Of a stretch of 64,000 nucleotides of DNA, positions 36,692 to 45,160 are shown one piece after another. Numbering within the stretch: the first letter of the stretch is position 1; each line of letters begins with the position of its first letter. The position numbers and the translations under genes are program-made. Source of the DNA: Natronomonas gomsonensis (GTDB lineage Archaea > Halobacteriota > Halobacteria > Halobacteriales > Haloarculaceae). Below the pieces are notes generated by a model. The model did not search any database and was not told the origin of the DNA. It was given only the letters and a program-made list of their open reading frames with translations. The DNA lies in NCBI RefSeq assembly GCF_013391635.1, contig NZ_JACAWU010000001.1, positions 744,001 through 808,000 on the forward strand. The letters are read 5' to 3'.

Positions 36692-36801
36692 ACGGCGGTC
36701 GCGTCGGCCGTCTCTCGGGGCACAAACCCCCACGATTCACTTAAATCAGCAAGTGCTAATAGGGCTAACACATTTCCGCATTGCCGTCGAAGGGACGGGA
36801 T

Positions 36802-39138
36802 ATGTCTCAGGAACGCCGTAACGGCGACCGGGCCGAGGGGTCTCCCTCCTCTCCGCCTCGGCCCGGTCCCGACGCCCTGTACGGCCCCAACCCCACGCCG
36901 CCGCAGTTGGAGAACGGCGAGGGGTGGGACGCCGACCCGCTTCTCGTCTCCGGCCACGACGCCTACCGCGATGGTGAGTACCTGTATCAGGACTACGTCT
37001 ACGACGACCACGGCGCCGATACGCGTCGCTTTACCGCCGGGTCGCCGGCGAATGCCGACTCCCTCGGCGGCATTCTCTCACAGCCGACCGGGGACCTCCA
37101 CTACCCCAACGACGGCGAACGCTACAGCTACAACGGCGCGGACCTGCTGGAGTTCCGAGCGCGGCCGACGGCGGAGGGAGTCGCCTACCGCATCACGCTG
37201 AACACGATGCTGGAGCCGGACGCGGCGGCCGTCGCCATCGGCATCGATACAGGAGGCAGTGACGGTCGAACCGACTGGGGTCACGGATTGGGTGAGTTGG
37301 GTGCGCCGGTCGACCACGTGCTCGTGACGTGGGGGACGGGCGCAGAGTTGGACGGCGAACCGCTCGAAGACGACCGAGTTTTCGTCGACGTGCGCCGGAA
37401 CCAAATCGAGGTGGAGGTGCCGCTCGACCCCGCAGACGAGACGTGGCGACACTACTGTGTCACCGGCCTCTGGAACGCCGAGGAGGGCGGATTCAGGCAA
37501 GTCGCGGTCAGTCCGGACGAGGAGACGCCCGGCGGCCTGAAGAGCAAGTCACAGGACGTACCGCCGGTGTTCAACGTCGGCTTCCGCTTCGAGGAACCGT
37601 ACGACCGACACGTCGGCCCCATCGATATCGGTCGCGGCCTCTTCGACGTACTCGACGTGACCGGCATCGGCCACAACCTCCTGGACCTCGTCTGGGACCG
37701 CTCTGCGCGAGTCCTCGGGGAGGGCAACTGGCGGGAACACGCCCAGTCGCTGGCGCTCGCCAACCGCGACATATCGCGGTTCTACGCGGATATCGACTTC
37801 CAGCGGCTCCGCGAGGGGACGACCGACGACGCGTCGTTCGAAGCCGGCTTTCACTCGCTTCTGTATCCCTCGCGGTACTACCTCGGAGAGGGCGTCGACC
37901 CCGACCACGACGTACTGGAGGGCCGCATCCAGCCGTACAACGTGTACGTCCCCGAGAACCTCGAAGAGCCGGCGCCGATGGTGTTGCTGTTGCACTCGCT
38001 GGGCGGCGCCTACACCCAGTATGCGGTGTACATGCCGAACCTCGTCAAGGGATTGGCGGAGGCCCACGGCGCCGTCGTGTTGATGCCGCAGGCCCGCGGT
38101 CCCGGTCGCTGGTACAAACGCGAGGCGGAACTCGACATCTTCGAGGCGTGGCGCGACCTCGAAACCCGGGTCGACATCGACCGCAGTCGCGTCACCATCT
38201 CGGGGTACTCGATGGGCGGGTTCGGGACGTGTATGCTCGCCGCACAGTGTCCGGACCTGTTCGGACGGGGCTTTTCGGTCGTCGGGCCGCCCAGCGAGGA
38301 CCCCATCGAGGGGCTCACCGGCGGCCTGCTGAAGGCGCCGTCGAAACTCACGAACGACCTCTTCGGCGGCGAGGGCGGCGGCGACGTGCTCAACCTCTTC
38401 GCCCAAGACCCCGAGAGCGCTCTCGAAATCACCGACAACCTCCGGCACGTACCGATGCTCATCTGGAACACAGTCGGCGACCCACTCGTTCCGGTGCTCT
38501 CCCCGGAGAACTACGCCCGTAAACTGCGGCGACACGGCTACCGCTATCAGTTCGACGTGTTCCCGGTCGCGACGCACCTCTCTCTCGGTATCTGCGACCA
38601 GTGGGACCGGGCACCGGAGTTCATCGCCCGCGGGAAGGTCATCCGCAATCCCCGGCGGGTCACCTACCGACAGGTGCCGGAACTCGACCACCCAGAGGTC
38701 GGACTCGTCCACGACGGCGCCTACTGGGTTTCGGATATCGTCACGCAGGACGGCGAGGACGCCGGTCTCGTCGACGCAACCTCCTTGGCCGACGGCTACG
38801 GCGAGCCCAACCTCCGGCGGTTCCGACGCATCGGACAGACGCCCCAGCGCCACCTCAGCCGCGGTCTCCAGTGGGAACAGCCCGACATCGACCAACGGCG
38901 CGGCCCCGAAAACGCCCTCGAGGTCACGCTGGAGGGGGTCGCCGAGGCCACGCTGTGGGTCGAGGAAGCGGGGCTCGACACCGACACCGAACTCACGCTT
39001 CAGGTCGACAGCGACAGCGAGGCGACGCTGACGCTCGCGACGGCGTTCGACACCCACGAAATCGAGGTCTCGGAAGGCGAATCGACCGAGACGCTGGTTC
39101 TCGACGACGAGGCCGAAACGAAAGCCGCGACCGCCTAG
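36802..39138 (+). CDS. Large alpha/beta hydrolase with N-terminal beta-rich module, paralogue B
   Basis: 778 residues, same architecture as paralogue A. The triad is conserved: 'SGYSMGGFG' (S470), 'TVGDPLVPV' (D560) and 'PVATHLSLG' (H592). The shorter length is mainly due to a smaller insert between the N-terminal module and the hydrolase domain (about 285-315 here; A has about 30-40 extra Leu/Pro-rich residues). Long identical stretches at DNA level near the N-termini show a recent tandem duplication or gene conversion. N-terminus is Pro/Ser-rich without signal peptide. The stop lies in a CTAG shared with thrC on the other strand. Confidence 0.7.
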   Translation: MSQERRNGDRAEGSPSSPPRPGPDALYGPNPTPPQLENGEGWDADPLLVSGHDAYRDGEYLYQDYVYDDHGADTRRFTAGSPANADSLGGILSQPTGDLHYPNDGERYSYNGADLLEFRARPTAEGVAYRITLNTMLEPDAAAVAIGIDTGGSDGRTDWGHGLGELGAPVDHVLVTWGTGAELDGEPLEDDRVFVDVRRNQIEVEVPLDPADETWRHYCVTGLWNAEEGGFRQVAVSPDEETPGGLKSKSQDVPPVFNVGFRFEEPYDRHVGPIDIGRGLFDVLDVTGIGHNLLDLVWDRSARVLGEGNWREHAQSLALANRDISRFYADIDFQRLREGTTDDASFEAGFHSLLYPSRYYLGEGVDPDHDVLEGRIQPYNVYVPENLEEPAPMVLLLHSLGGAYTQYAVYMPNLVKGLAEAHGAVVLMPQARGPGRWYKREAELDIFEAWRDLETRVDIDRSRVTISGYSMGGFGTCMLAAQCPDLFGRGFSVVGPPSEDPIEGLTGGLLKAPSKLTNDLFGGEGGGDVLNLFAQDPESALEITDNLRHVPMLIWNTVGDPLVPVLSPENYARKLRRHGYRYQFDVFPVATHLSLGICDQWDRAPEFIARGKVIRNPRRVTYRQVPELDHPEVGLVHDGAYWVSDIVTQDGEDAGLVDATSLADGYGEPNLRRFRRIGQTPQRHLSRGLQWEQPDIDQRRGPENALEVTLEGVAEATLWVEEAGLDTDTELTLQVDSDSEATLTLATAFDTHEIEVSEGESTETLVLDDEAETKAATA

Positions 39139-40448
39139 AACAGGCCGCGAAGCCGGCCGAGCAGTCCGCGTCCGCCGTCTCCCGTCCGCTCGCCGGCGAG
39201 GTGTGCGAGCACCGCGTCCGTGCTGTTCGGGACGGGTTCGGGGTCGCTGCCCGCCGCCGCCGCGGCGTCGGGGTCCTTCAGCAGGTGGCCGGTCGTCAGA
39301 CACACCACGTCCTCGCCCGACCCGACTTCGCCGGATTCCCGCAGTTTCCGCAGGCCGGCGACCGACGCCGCGGAGGCGGGTTCGACGCCGATGCCCTCGC
39401 CTGCGAGGTCACGCTGGGCGGTCGTAATCTCCTCGTCGGAGACGGCGACGGCGGTGCCGCCGGTTTCGCGGATGCCGGGCAACGCCTTCGGCGCGTTGAC
39501 GGGGTTTCCGATGCGGATGGCTGTCGCGATGGTTTCGACGTCCTCCCAGCGGCGGGTCTCCTCGGCGCCCGATTCGATGGCCTCGACCATCGGCGCGGCG
39601 CCCTCCGCCTGGACGCCGGTGAGTTTCGGCACGTCGCCGGGCGCGAGGTCACCCGAGGCGACCAACTCACGGAAGCACTTGTACAGCGCGGCGGTGTTGC
39701 CCGCGTTGCCGACCGGCAGGACGATTCGGTCGGGGAACCGCCCTTCGTCGTCGCGGAACTCCTCGAGGATTTCGAGGCCGATGGTCTTCTGACCCTCCAG
39801 TCGGAACGGGTTCAGCGAGTTCAGCAGGTACGCCTCACCGCGGTCGGCGAGGTCCTGGACGATGTCGAGACAGGAATCGAAGTTGCCGTCGACCTCCAGA
39901 ATCCGGGCGCCGTGGAGACTCGCCTGTGCGATTTTCCCGGCGGCGACCTTGCCGGCGGGGAGCAGGACGAGCGTCTCGAGGTCGGCGCGTGCGCCGTAGG
40001 CCGCAAGCGCGGCGGAGGTGTTGCCGGTGGAGGCACACGCCAGTCGCCCAACGTCGAGTTCCTGTGCGACGCGGACGCCGACGGTCATTCCGCGGTCCTT
40101 GAACGACCCGGTAGGGTTCATCCCCTCGTGTTTCACCCGGAGGTTGCGGACGCCGAGGTCGGCTTCGAGGCGTGGCGCCTCGTGCAGCGGCGTCGCGCCT
40201 TCCGGCAGGGTGACGCCCTCCTCGAACGGAAGGGCGGCGTTGTAGCGCCAGACGCCACGCCCCTCGAAGTCGTCGAAGGTGGGATAGTTGTCGTAGCGGG
40301 CTTCCAGCAAGCTGCCACACTCCTCGCAGGTGTAGATGATGTCGTCGAAGGGGGCGTGGTCGTGGCCGCATTCGATACAGTGGAGCCAGACGCCGTCGGT
40401 CGCCACCTCGGGCGCCTCGGGGTTCGACGGGAGCGTGAGGTCTGCCAT
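39135..40448 (-). CDS. thrC: Threonine synthase
   Basis: 437 residues. PLP enzyme that converts O-phosphohomoserine to threonine. An N-terminal zinc ribbon ('CIECGHDHAP...CEECGS') precedes the fold II PLP domain with the lysine in 'NPTGSFKDRGM', 'ACASTGNTSAALAAYGA' and the phosphate loop 'PVGNAGNTAALYK'. The C-terminal about 45 residues, 'AAAGSDPEPVPNST...' onward, are a low-complexity tail. ATG 40448 has a T5 element 24-30 nt upstream. It draws on the same homoserine pool that MetX uses. Confidence 0.94.
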   Translation of the reverse strand: MADLTLPSNPEAPEVATDGVWLHCIECGHDHAPFDDIIYTCEECGSLLEARYDNYPTFDDFEGRGVWRYNAALPFEEGVTLPEGATPLHEAPRLEADLGVRNLRVKHEGMNPTGSFKDRGMTVGVRVAQELDVGRLACASTGNTSAALAAYGARADLETLVLLPAGKVAAGKIAQASLHGARILEVDGNFDSCLDIVQDLADRGEAYLLNSLNPFRLEGQKTIGLEILEEFRDDEGRFPDRIVLPVGNAGNTAALYKCFRELVASGDLAPGDVPKLTGVQAEGAAPMVEAIESGAEETRRWEDVETIATAIRIGNPVNAPKALPGIRETGGTAVAVSDEEITTAQRDLAGEGIGVEPASAASVAGLRKLRESGEVGSGEDVVCLTTGHLLKDPDAAAAAGSDPEPVPNSTDAVLAHLAGERTGDGGRGLLGRLRGLF

Positions 40449-40541
40449 TGACGGGAATGCGTCGTGGAGTCGCAAAAAGGGGGTGGGTTGCGGGACGCCG
40501 AGCGAAGCGAGCGGCTCCGAAGCAGCCGACTGCCGAATGTG

Positions 40542-40784
40542 CTACTCGTCGTCTTTGACGTAGCCGTAGTGTCGCATGCACTCCTCCATCTCGGCTGCGT
40601 CGTCGTGTTTGTGCAGCGTCGTGGGCGTGTCACAGTAGTAGGTCGTGCCGTCGTACCGCAGCGTCAACTCCTCCGGACTCCCGAGAATCTCGGTTTTGAC
40701 GACGAGACGGTCGCCATCACGGAGGCGCCTCAACAGCTCTTCGGCGGTGTGTTCGCCCGCATTGACGGGGACTGGCTCGCTCAT
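40542..40784 (-). CDS. Conserved small acidic protein, unknown function
   Basis: 80 residues, with 'AEELLRRLRDGDRLVVKTE' and 'LTLRYDGTTYYCDTPTTLHKHD', a pattern of a small soluble beta-rich domain, ending in 'MRHYGYVKDDE'. I have no named family. It is codirectional with thrC (93 nt upstream of it) and divergent from a 55-residue gene. Confidence 0.65.
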   Translation of the reverse strand: MSEPVPVNAGEHTAEELLRRLRDGDRLVVKTEILGSPEELTLRYDGTTYYCDTPTTLHKHDDAAEMEECMRHYGYVKDDE

Positions 40785-40910
40785 ACTGATTTACATGGCG
40801 GCCGCCCACTTCATGACTTGTTCTGTCTGCCACGTGTATGACACTCGGTAACACTTAACACTACTGGCGACCAATGTACATCCGTAGGGCGATATCGCCC
40901 GCGAACGACA

Positions 40911-41078
40911 ATGCCAGCGCCAATCGAAAACAGTTCCGACGGCGACAGCCTCCCGACTACCCGCGACCGGTGTGTGGACTTCGAACTCGAAGGCGGAGCG
41001 GTAGTCATCTACGACCGGAAAAACCACAACGCGTGGATTCAGTCCGACAGCGCCGTCGAACTCTCGTCGCTGGCGTAG
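40911..41078 (+). CDS. Small conserved haloarchaeal protein (DUF7331-like)
   Basis: 55 residues: an N-terminal disordered part, then 'CVDFELEGGAVVIYDRKNHN' and 'AWIQSDSAVEL'. Very similar short proteins with an 'AWIQS' ending are found throughout haloarchaea; I associate them with DUF7331 but am not certain of the number. The stop TAG (41076-41078) directly abuts the stop of npdG on the other strand. Function unknown. The conserved tail and codon use support it as real despite its size. Confidence 0.65.
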   Translation: MPAPIENSSDGDSLPTTRDRCVDFELEGGAVVIYDRKNHNAWIQSDSAVELSSLA

Positions 41079-41747
41079 CTACTGGAACCTCACGCCGAGG
41101 TCGTGCAGTCCGTCGTTCTCCCGTGCGACGTTGATGAGTAGCGGCGTCACCGCCTCGACCTCGGCGGCGTTGGCGAGGCCACCGACATCGAGTGGGCGGA
41201 GCCCCTCTATCTCGGCGGCGAGGTCGACGACCATGTCTTTGGCGTCGTCATCGTCACCGAAGACGAGCGTGTCCCACTCGAACTCGCGGTCGAGATTCGA
41301 GAGGCCACCCGCAGGGAGGTTGTGAAACGCGCCGACGAGCGGTACGTCGTCGGGTTTTGCCTCCTCGACGAGCGCGGCGACGCTGCCCGCTCCTGGACGG
41401 TTGTAGTGGAACCCTTCGTCGTCGCGTTTCATCCCGACGGCGGGCGTGACGAGAATCGTCTCGTCGTCCAGTCGGTCGGCGATGGCTTCGACGGTGTCGA
41501 CGAGGTGATACGCTGGGACGGCGAGTACCACCACGTCGGCGCGGTCGGCGGCCATCGCGTTCTCGAAGCCCTTGATGTCGGTGTCGACGCCGCGACTGTC
41601 GAGTTCCGTCTCGTACTCTTCGGCCTTCGTGCGCGCCTTCTCGGGGTCACGGGAACCGACGAGCAGTTCGTGGTCGGTGTCGTAACTCCACCGAAGGACG
41701 AGTCCCTGTCCGATGTCGCCGGTGCCGCCGAGGAGCGCGATTCGCAT
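41079..41747 (-). CDS. npdG: F420H2-dependent NADP reductase
   Basis: 222 residues. It starts 'MRIALLGGTGDIGQGL', an F420/NADP Rossmann motif, followed by 'VGSRDPEKA', 'VVLAVPAYHLVDTVEAIA' and 'GAFHNLPAGGLSNLD', which match NADPH:F420 oxidoreductases. It exchanges hydride between F420H2 and NADP+. The ATG at 41747 is fixed by homology; the frame is open far upstream without coding character. Monocistronic. Confidence 0.9.
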   Translation of the reverse strand: MRIALLGGTGDIGQGLVLRWSYDTDHELLVGSRDPEKARTKAEEYETELDSRGVDTDIKGFENAMAADRADVVVLAVPAYHLVDTVEAIADRLDDETILVTPAVGMKRDDEGFHYNRPGAGSVAALVEEAKPDDVPLVGAFHNLPAGGLSNLDREFEWDTLVFGDDDDAKDMVVDLAAEIEGLRPLDVGGLANAAEVEAVTPLLINVARENDGLHDLGVRFQ

Positions 41748-41861
41748 ACACGGTAGTCGGCCGACTGTAGGGTAAGCGTTGTGTGACCGGCGACGGTTGC
41801 CCAATCCGAGCAGATGGACTGTGACCGTCGGGCTTTTGCCGCCGGCCGACACGGGACCGGT

Positions 41862-42317
41862 ATGAACGCAGACGGGCCACCGTCGGCAGTCACCGACCGC
41901 TGGCAGGAACTGCTGGAGGACGCCGACGCCATCGCCGCCGAGTACCGCGACGACGGCTGGGAGACGCTCGTCGTCCATCCCGGCGACGTGACGCCGGTCA
42001 CCGGCGACCCGTTCGGACTGGACGTACTCGCCCCCGGTGACGAGTTCGAGGCGCTGGAAGCGCTCGTCGAGTCGGCGACCTTCGACACCTCCCAGGTCTA
42101 CCGCGCGGAAGAGGGCGGCGTCCGGTTCTTCATCGTCGCGACCGAAGCGACGGCCGAGGAAATCGCCGTCGTCGTGCCGGCGTTTCTCCCCGCCCGAGAA
42201 GAGACCGAACTCGCCGAACAAGCAACCGAGGAGGGCGTGATGTACACCCACGTCCGTCCGCTGTCCGACGAGACACGCGTGACGTTTTCCCACGACGACC
42301 CCGGGCTGTTCTTCTAG
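41862..42317 (+). CDS. Conserved haloarchaeal protein, unknown function
   Basis: 151 residues, acidic and without membrane helices. Segments such as 'DRWQELLEDADAIAAEYRD', 'ETLVVHPGDVTPVTGD' and 'RAEEGGVRFFIVATEA' suggest a compact alpha/beta domain. I know similar unnamed proteins in haloarchaea but cannot give a role. The ATG at 41862 is preferred by coding content. Its stop is in a CTAG shared with the convergent small membrane gene. Confidence 0.7.
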   Translation: MNADGPPSAVTDRWQELLEDADAIAAEYRDDGWETLVVHPGDVTPVTGDPFGLDVLAPGDEFEALEALVESATFDTSQVYRAEEGGVRFFIVATEATAEEIAVVVPAFLPAREETELAEQATEEGVMYTHVRPLSDETRVTFSHDDPGLFF

Positions 42318-42511
42318 CTCCAGCCGCGTTCGCCGCCGCGAACTGCCGAGAGCCAGCCGACGAAGACGACCGCAAGCGGCACTGCTACGAGGATGCTGAG
42401 CGCTACGAGCGGTAGTCGTCCTCCGACTGTCAGGTCGGTGAGGAACGCCAACGAGAAGACGGCTGTGGCGGCGACTGCCGCGCTCCACGCGAGGAGTCGC
42501 TCGGCGCTCAT
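42314..42511 (-). CDS. Small two-helix membrane protein in HAD operon
   Basis: 65 residues with two hydrophobic helices (about 7-25 and 33-55). It begins in a 4-nt overlap with the end of the HAD hydrolase gene (42508-42511) and is the last gene of a three-gene leftward operon. No family recognised. Confidence 0.6.
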   Translation of the reverse strand: MSAERLLAWSAAVAATAVFSLAFLTDLTVGGRLPLVALSILVAVPLAVVFVGWLSAVRGGERGWS

Positions 42512-43371
42512 TCGAGCAGGTCTGGGAGGTCGTTGACGCTGTCGAGGACCGCGCTCGCGCCGGCGCTCTCGTAGCGTCGGCGGCCTTCCTCGCCAGTGAG
42601 GCCCCCTGTGAGAACACCGATGCCGTGATACTCCCGTGTCGAGTCGGTGTCGGCGGCGTTCGTCGCCGTGCGGATGTCGTCGAGGGTGTCGCCGACGAAG
42701 GCGATTCGCCGGGCGTCGAAGCGCTCGGCCAGCGTCACGAGCGCCTCGGGGTCGGGCTTTCCGGCGTCCCAGTCGTCCATCGTGAATCGGTGGTCATCGG
42801 CCACTTCGAGGCCGACGCGGTCGAGTGCGATGTCGGCTTCGGCGCTCGGACGGCCGGTAAGGACGCCCACGTCCCACGCTTCCAGCGCCTCGCGTGTCGA
42901 AGCGTCGAGCAACACCGGTTCGTCGTGGATGAACCCCTCGGTGTCGAGGTCGGGGTCATCGCCCTCCAGTTGCCGGTACAGCTCCGAGCCGAGATACAGT
43001 TGCTGGAACACCTCTCGGAGCCGCTGTCGGTCCCAGTCGGCGAGTACCTGCTCGCGTGCGGCCGGTTCGAGTTCGTCTGCGATGGCCGTCCGGGCGGCGT
43101 CCAACCCGCCGCCGGAGGCGGCGATGAGACCGGTGTACGTCTCGATGCTCAGATACGGTTTCTCGCGGGTGGCGAGGACGTACAGCGCGGCGGCGTACGT
43201 CAATTCCCAGTCGTTGTTGAAGCCGCCGGCGTTCTTGAACGCCTGAATGTCGGCTTTCTCGATGGTGTCGTCGTAGACGTGTGCGATGGATTCGACGATT
43301 GCACGGCGATAGGAGTCGGCCACGTCGACCAACACGCCGTCGATGTCGAGGATGATTGCGTCGACGTTCAT
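42508..43371 (-). CDS. HAD-family hydrolase (TIGR01548-type)
   Basis: 287 residues. HAD motif I '[18 protein letters not shown]', motif II threonine in '[11 protein letters not shown]', lysine in 'GKPDPEAL' and motif IV '[12 protein letters not shown]' are present. A large helical cap lies at about 30-150 ('[17 protein letters not shown]'). Proteins of this type are phosphatases of unknown substrate; some bacterial relatives are tied to histidine metabolism, but nothing here supports that. ATG 43371 overlaps the UPF0146 stop by 4 nt, so the genes are translationally coupled. Confidence 0.8.
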   Translation of the reverse strand: MNVDAIILDIDGVLVDVADSYRRAIVESIAHVYDDTIEKADIQAFKNAGGFNNDWELTYAAALYVLATREKPYLSIETYTGLIAASGGGLDAARTAIADELEPAAREQVLADWDRQRLREVFQQLYLGSELYRQLEGDDPDLDTEGFIHDEPVLLDASTREALEAWDVGVLTGRPSAEADIALDRVGLEVADDHRFTMDDWDAGKPDPEALVTLAERFDARRIAFVGDTLDDIRTATNAADTDSTREYHGIGVLTGGLTGEEGRRRYESAGASAVLDSVNDLPDLLE

Positions 43372-43757
43372 GGGTTTACTCGGAACAGAGTCTCGTCTTC
43401 GAGTGTCTCCGTCGTCGCGTCGACGACGGCGGGGTCGCCCCCGAGTGTCGTGAAGAAACACGCCGCCCCCGCTGCGGCGGCCGCCTCGGCGAGCGGCCGC
43501 TGGAGTTCGGGCGGGCAGTTCAGCGCGTACACCGCCTCGGCGTCCCGGTACAGCGCCACGTCGGGGTCGGTCACGTCGTCGCGGACGAACCGCACGTCCG
43601 AGGGAGTCGGCCGCTCGTGGATGTCCGTCGCGGTGACGGTCCGTCCGCGTTCGGCGAGGCCGGCCGCGACGTCGGTTCGGTTCCCGACGCCGACCTCGAC
43701 GAGACGGTCGAACCCGGCGAGGCGGTCGACGAGCGTCGCCTTCGAGTCGGTGTGCAC
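43368..43757 (-). CDS. UPF0146 family protein
   Basis: 129 residues. Rossmann-like, with '[20 protein letters not shown]' resembling a degenerate methyltransferase SAM loop, '[23 protein letters not shown]' and '[16 protein letters not shown]'. These match UPF0146, an uncharacterised archaeal family. The start is GTG 43757 ('VHTDSKATL'). It is the first gene of the operon with the HAD hydrolase and a small membrane protein, and diverges from the archaemetzincin gene with only 39 nt between starts, so the promoters overlap. Confidence 0.8.
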   Translation of the reverse strand: MHTDSKATLVDRLAGFDRLVEVGVGNRTDVAAGLAERGRTVTATDIHERPTPSDVRFVRDDVTDPDVALYRDAEAVYALNCPPELQRPLAEAAAAAGAACFFTTLGGDPAVVDATTETLEDETLFRVNP

Positions 43758-43766
43758 GTCGGGATG

Positions 43767-43772
43767 TTTATG
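43767..43772 (+). promoter_or_regulatory. TATA element of the archaemetzincin gene
   Basis: TTTATG 25-30 nt before the ATG at 43797, consistent with a leaderless transcript. It lies within the 39-nt spacer shared with the divergent UPF0146 operon. Confidence 0.5.
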
Positions 43773-43796
43773 AACAGCCGTATCTAACCTTTTCCC

Positions 43797-44318
43797 ATGC
43801 ACGTCGACATCGTGCCGGTCGGTGATGTCCCTGCCGCGGTCAAGCGGGAGGCCTCCAGCGGACTGCGGTCCGTCTACGACTGCGAGGTGACGATTCACGA
43901 CAGTCAACCCATCCCCGACGGCGCGTTCGACCCCGGTCGTGAACAGTACCGAGCCGAGGAGTTCATCGAGCTCGCGGGCCGAATCGGCTCCGGCGAGAAG
44001 AACATCGCCATCACGCCGAAGGACCTCTACTACCGGCGCCGCAACTACGTCTTCGGCCTCGCGTACCTCTCCGGAAACGGCTCGGTAATCTCGACGTACC
44101 GGCTGCAGACCTCCTCGGACGGCGGTTTCTCGAACAAATCGGCTGGCGACATCTTCTCCGACCGCGTCCGCAAGGAGGTCGTCCACGAAATCGGCCACAC
44201 GCTCGGACTCGAACACTGTGACAACTCCCGCTGTGTGATGAGCTTCTCCCCGACCGTCCGCGAGGTCGACGTCAAAGAGGAGAACCTCTGTGGGAGCTGT
44301 CAGCGGCTCGTGCTCTGA
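43797..44318 (+). CDS. amzA: Archaemetzincin, zinc metalloprotease
   Basis: 173 residues. The extended zinc site HExxHxxGxxHC is intact: 'HEIGHTLGLEHC' with H130, E131, H134, H140 and C141, followed by the Met-turn in 'CVMSFS'. A second cysteine pair in 'LCGSCQR' at the C-terminus completes a structural zinc site, typical of this family. No signal peptide, so it is cytosolic. Physiological substrates are not known for archaea. Confidence 0.95.
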   Translation: MHVDIVPVGDVPAAVKREASSGLRSVYDCEVTIHDSQPIPDGAFDPGREQYRAEEFIELAGRIGSGEKNIAITPKDLYYRRRNYVFGLAYLSGNGSVISTYRLQTSSDGGFSNKSAGDIFSDRVRKEVVHEIGHTLGLEHCDNSRCVMSFSPTVREVDVKEENLCGSCQRLVL

Positions 44319-44365
44319 TTCGCTAGCCGTCTCTCAGGACCGCGAAGCGACACGAAAACGTCCGT

Positions 44366-44647
44366 TCAGTCGTCGCAGCTGGCGGTGTCGGTACCGCCGT
44401 CGGCGGCCGCCTCGACCGGCGCCTGAATCTCATAGAGGTTCTGTCTCGCGTCCGCGAAGTACACGTCCTCGGAGACGATTTCGATGTCTTCGAGGCGTTC
44501 GAGGGCGTAGCGAACGGTTCGGGCGGACAACATCGATTCCTCGACGATGCCTTTCTGGGTCATCGGTCCGTTGTACTCGAGGACCTTGTAGACGAGTTTC
44601 GCGCTTGGCGGGAGGTCTTCTAGGTCTTCGCCGTCAGAATCAGCCAT
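44366..44647 (-). CDS. Winged helix-turn-helix regulator (MarR/TrmB-like)
   Basis: 93 residues. The domain at about 10-70, 'PPSAKLVYKVLEYNG', 'MTQKGIVEESMLSARTVRYAL' split by the turn, and 'LEDIEIVSEDVYFADARQ', is a classic wHTH. The C-terminal tail is acidic. The small size and high conservation in haloarchaea suggest a global DNA-binding regulator rather than an operon-specific one, but this is inference. Start 44647 is supported by a TTTATA box about 30 nt upstream; the frame is open far beyond without coding character. Confidence 0.8.
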   Translation of the reverse strand: MADSDGEDLEDLPPSAKLVYKVLEYNGPMTQKGIVEESMLSARTVRYALERLEDIEIVSEDVYFADARQNLYEIQAPVEAAADGGTDTASCDD

Positions 44648-44675
44648 TTGTACCGCAAAAGAGGCGAGCCAGCGG

Positions 44676-44681
44676 TATAAA
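44676..44681 (-). promoter_or_regulatory. TATA box of the winged-helix regulator gene
   Basis: TTTATA on the minus strand, 29-34 nt before the ATG at 44647. The rest of the 195-nt gap to the divergent membrane-protein gene shows no further signal. Confidence 0.6.
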
Positions 44682-44842
44682 CATTGACCCAAACTGGTCG
44701 GGTATCGAACTCGCAACCGCCGAAAACGGACCGGAGTGGCCGTGAAACTCTCGTTTGTCATTTGCCCAATGAGTCCTCCAACTGACGGCTCCGATAGGTC
44801 CGGAGCGAACCGCTTTTGGCTACGGGTGGCTGACGTGGGTGT

Positions 44843-45160
44843 ATGGCAACCGATACGGCCGAACGCAGGGTCGCACACGTCCGTGGTGTCACCGTCACGG
44901 CACTGGCGTGTCTCGCCGGCGTCGCCGCCGCGCTCGTCTCGGCGACCGTTGCGAGCGGGGCCGACGACCCCCTCGGCGTGTACGTCCTCGCGGGCGCCGT
45001 CATCGTGCAGTTCCCGCTCCTTCGCGTCCTCGAGATGGCGGGGATGGACCTCGACGTCGACGAATTCGGCGTGAAGGACTACCTGTACGTGGCGTTCATG
45101 ACCTTCTCGCTGTGGTTCGTTTGCTGGGCAATTCTCCTCCAAACGGGGACGAACCTGTAA
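44843..45160 (+). CDS. EMC6-like membrane protein
   Basis: 105 residues with three hydrophobic helices (about 15-37, 45-63 and 82-102) and the loop 'DVDEFGVKDYLYVAFMTFSLW'. Similar haloarchaeal proteins are annotated as EMC6-like, relatives of a subunit of the eukaryotic membrane-protein insertase. It is coupled to the ABCE1 gene by a TAATG overlap, which hints at a link to ribosome recycling or nascent membrane proteins. The family call is from memory of the pattern, not from a search. Confidence 0.6.
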   Translation: MATDTAERRVAHVRGVTVTALACLAGVAAALVSATVASGADDPLGVYVLAGAVIVQFPLLRVLEMAGMDLDVDEFGVKDYLYVAFMTFSLWFVCWAILLQTGTNL

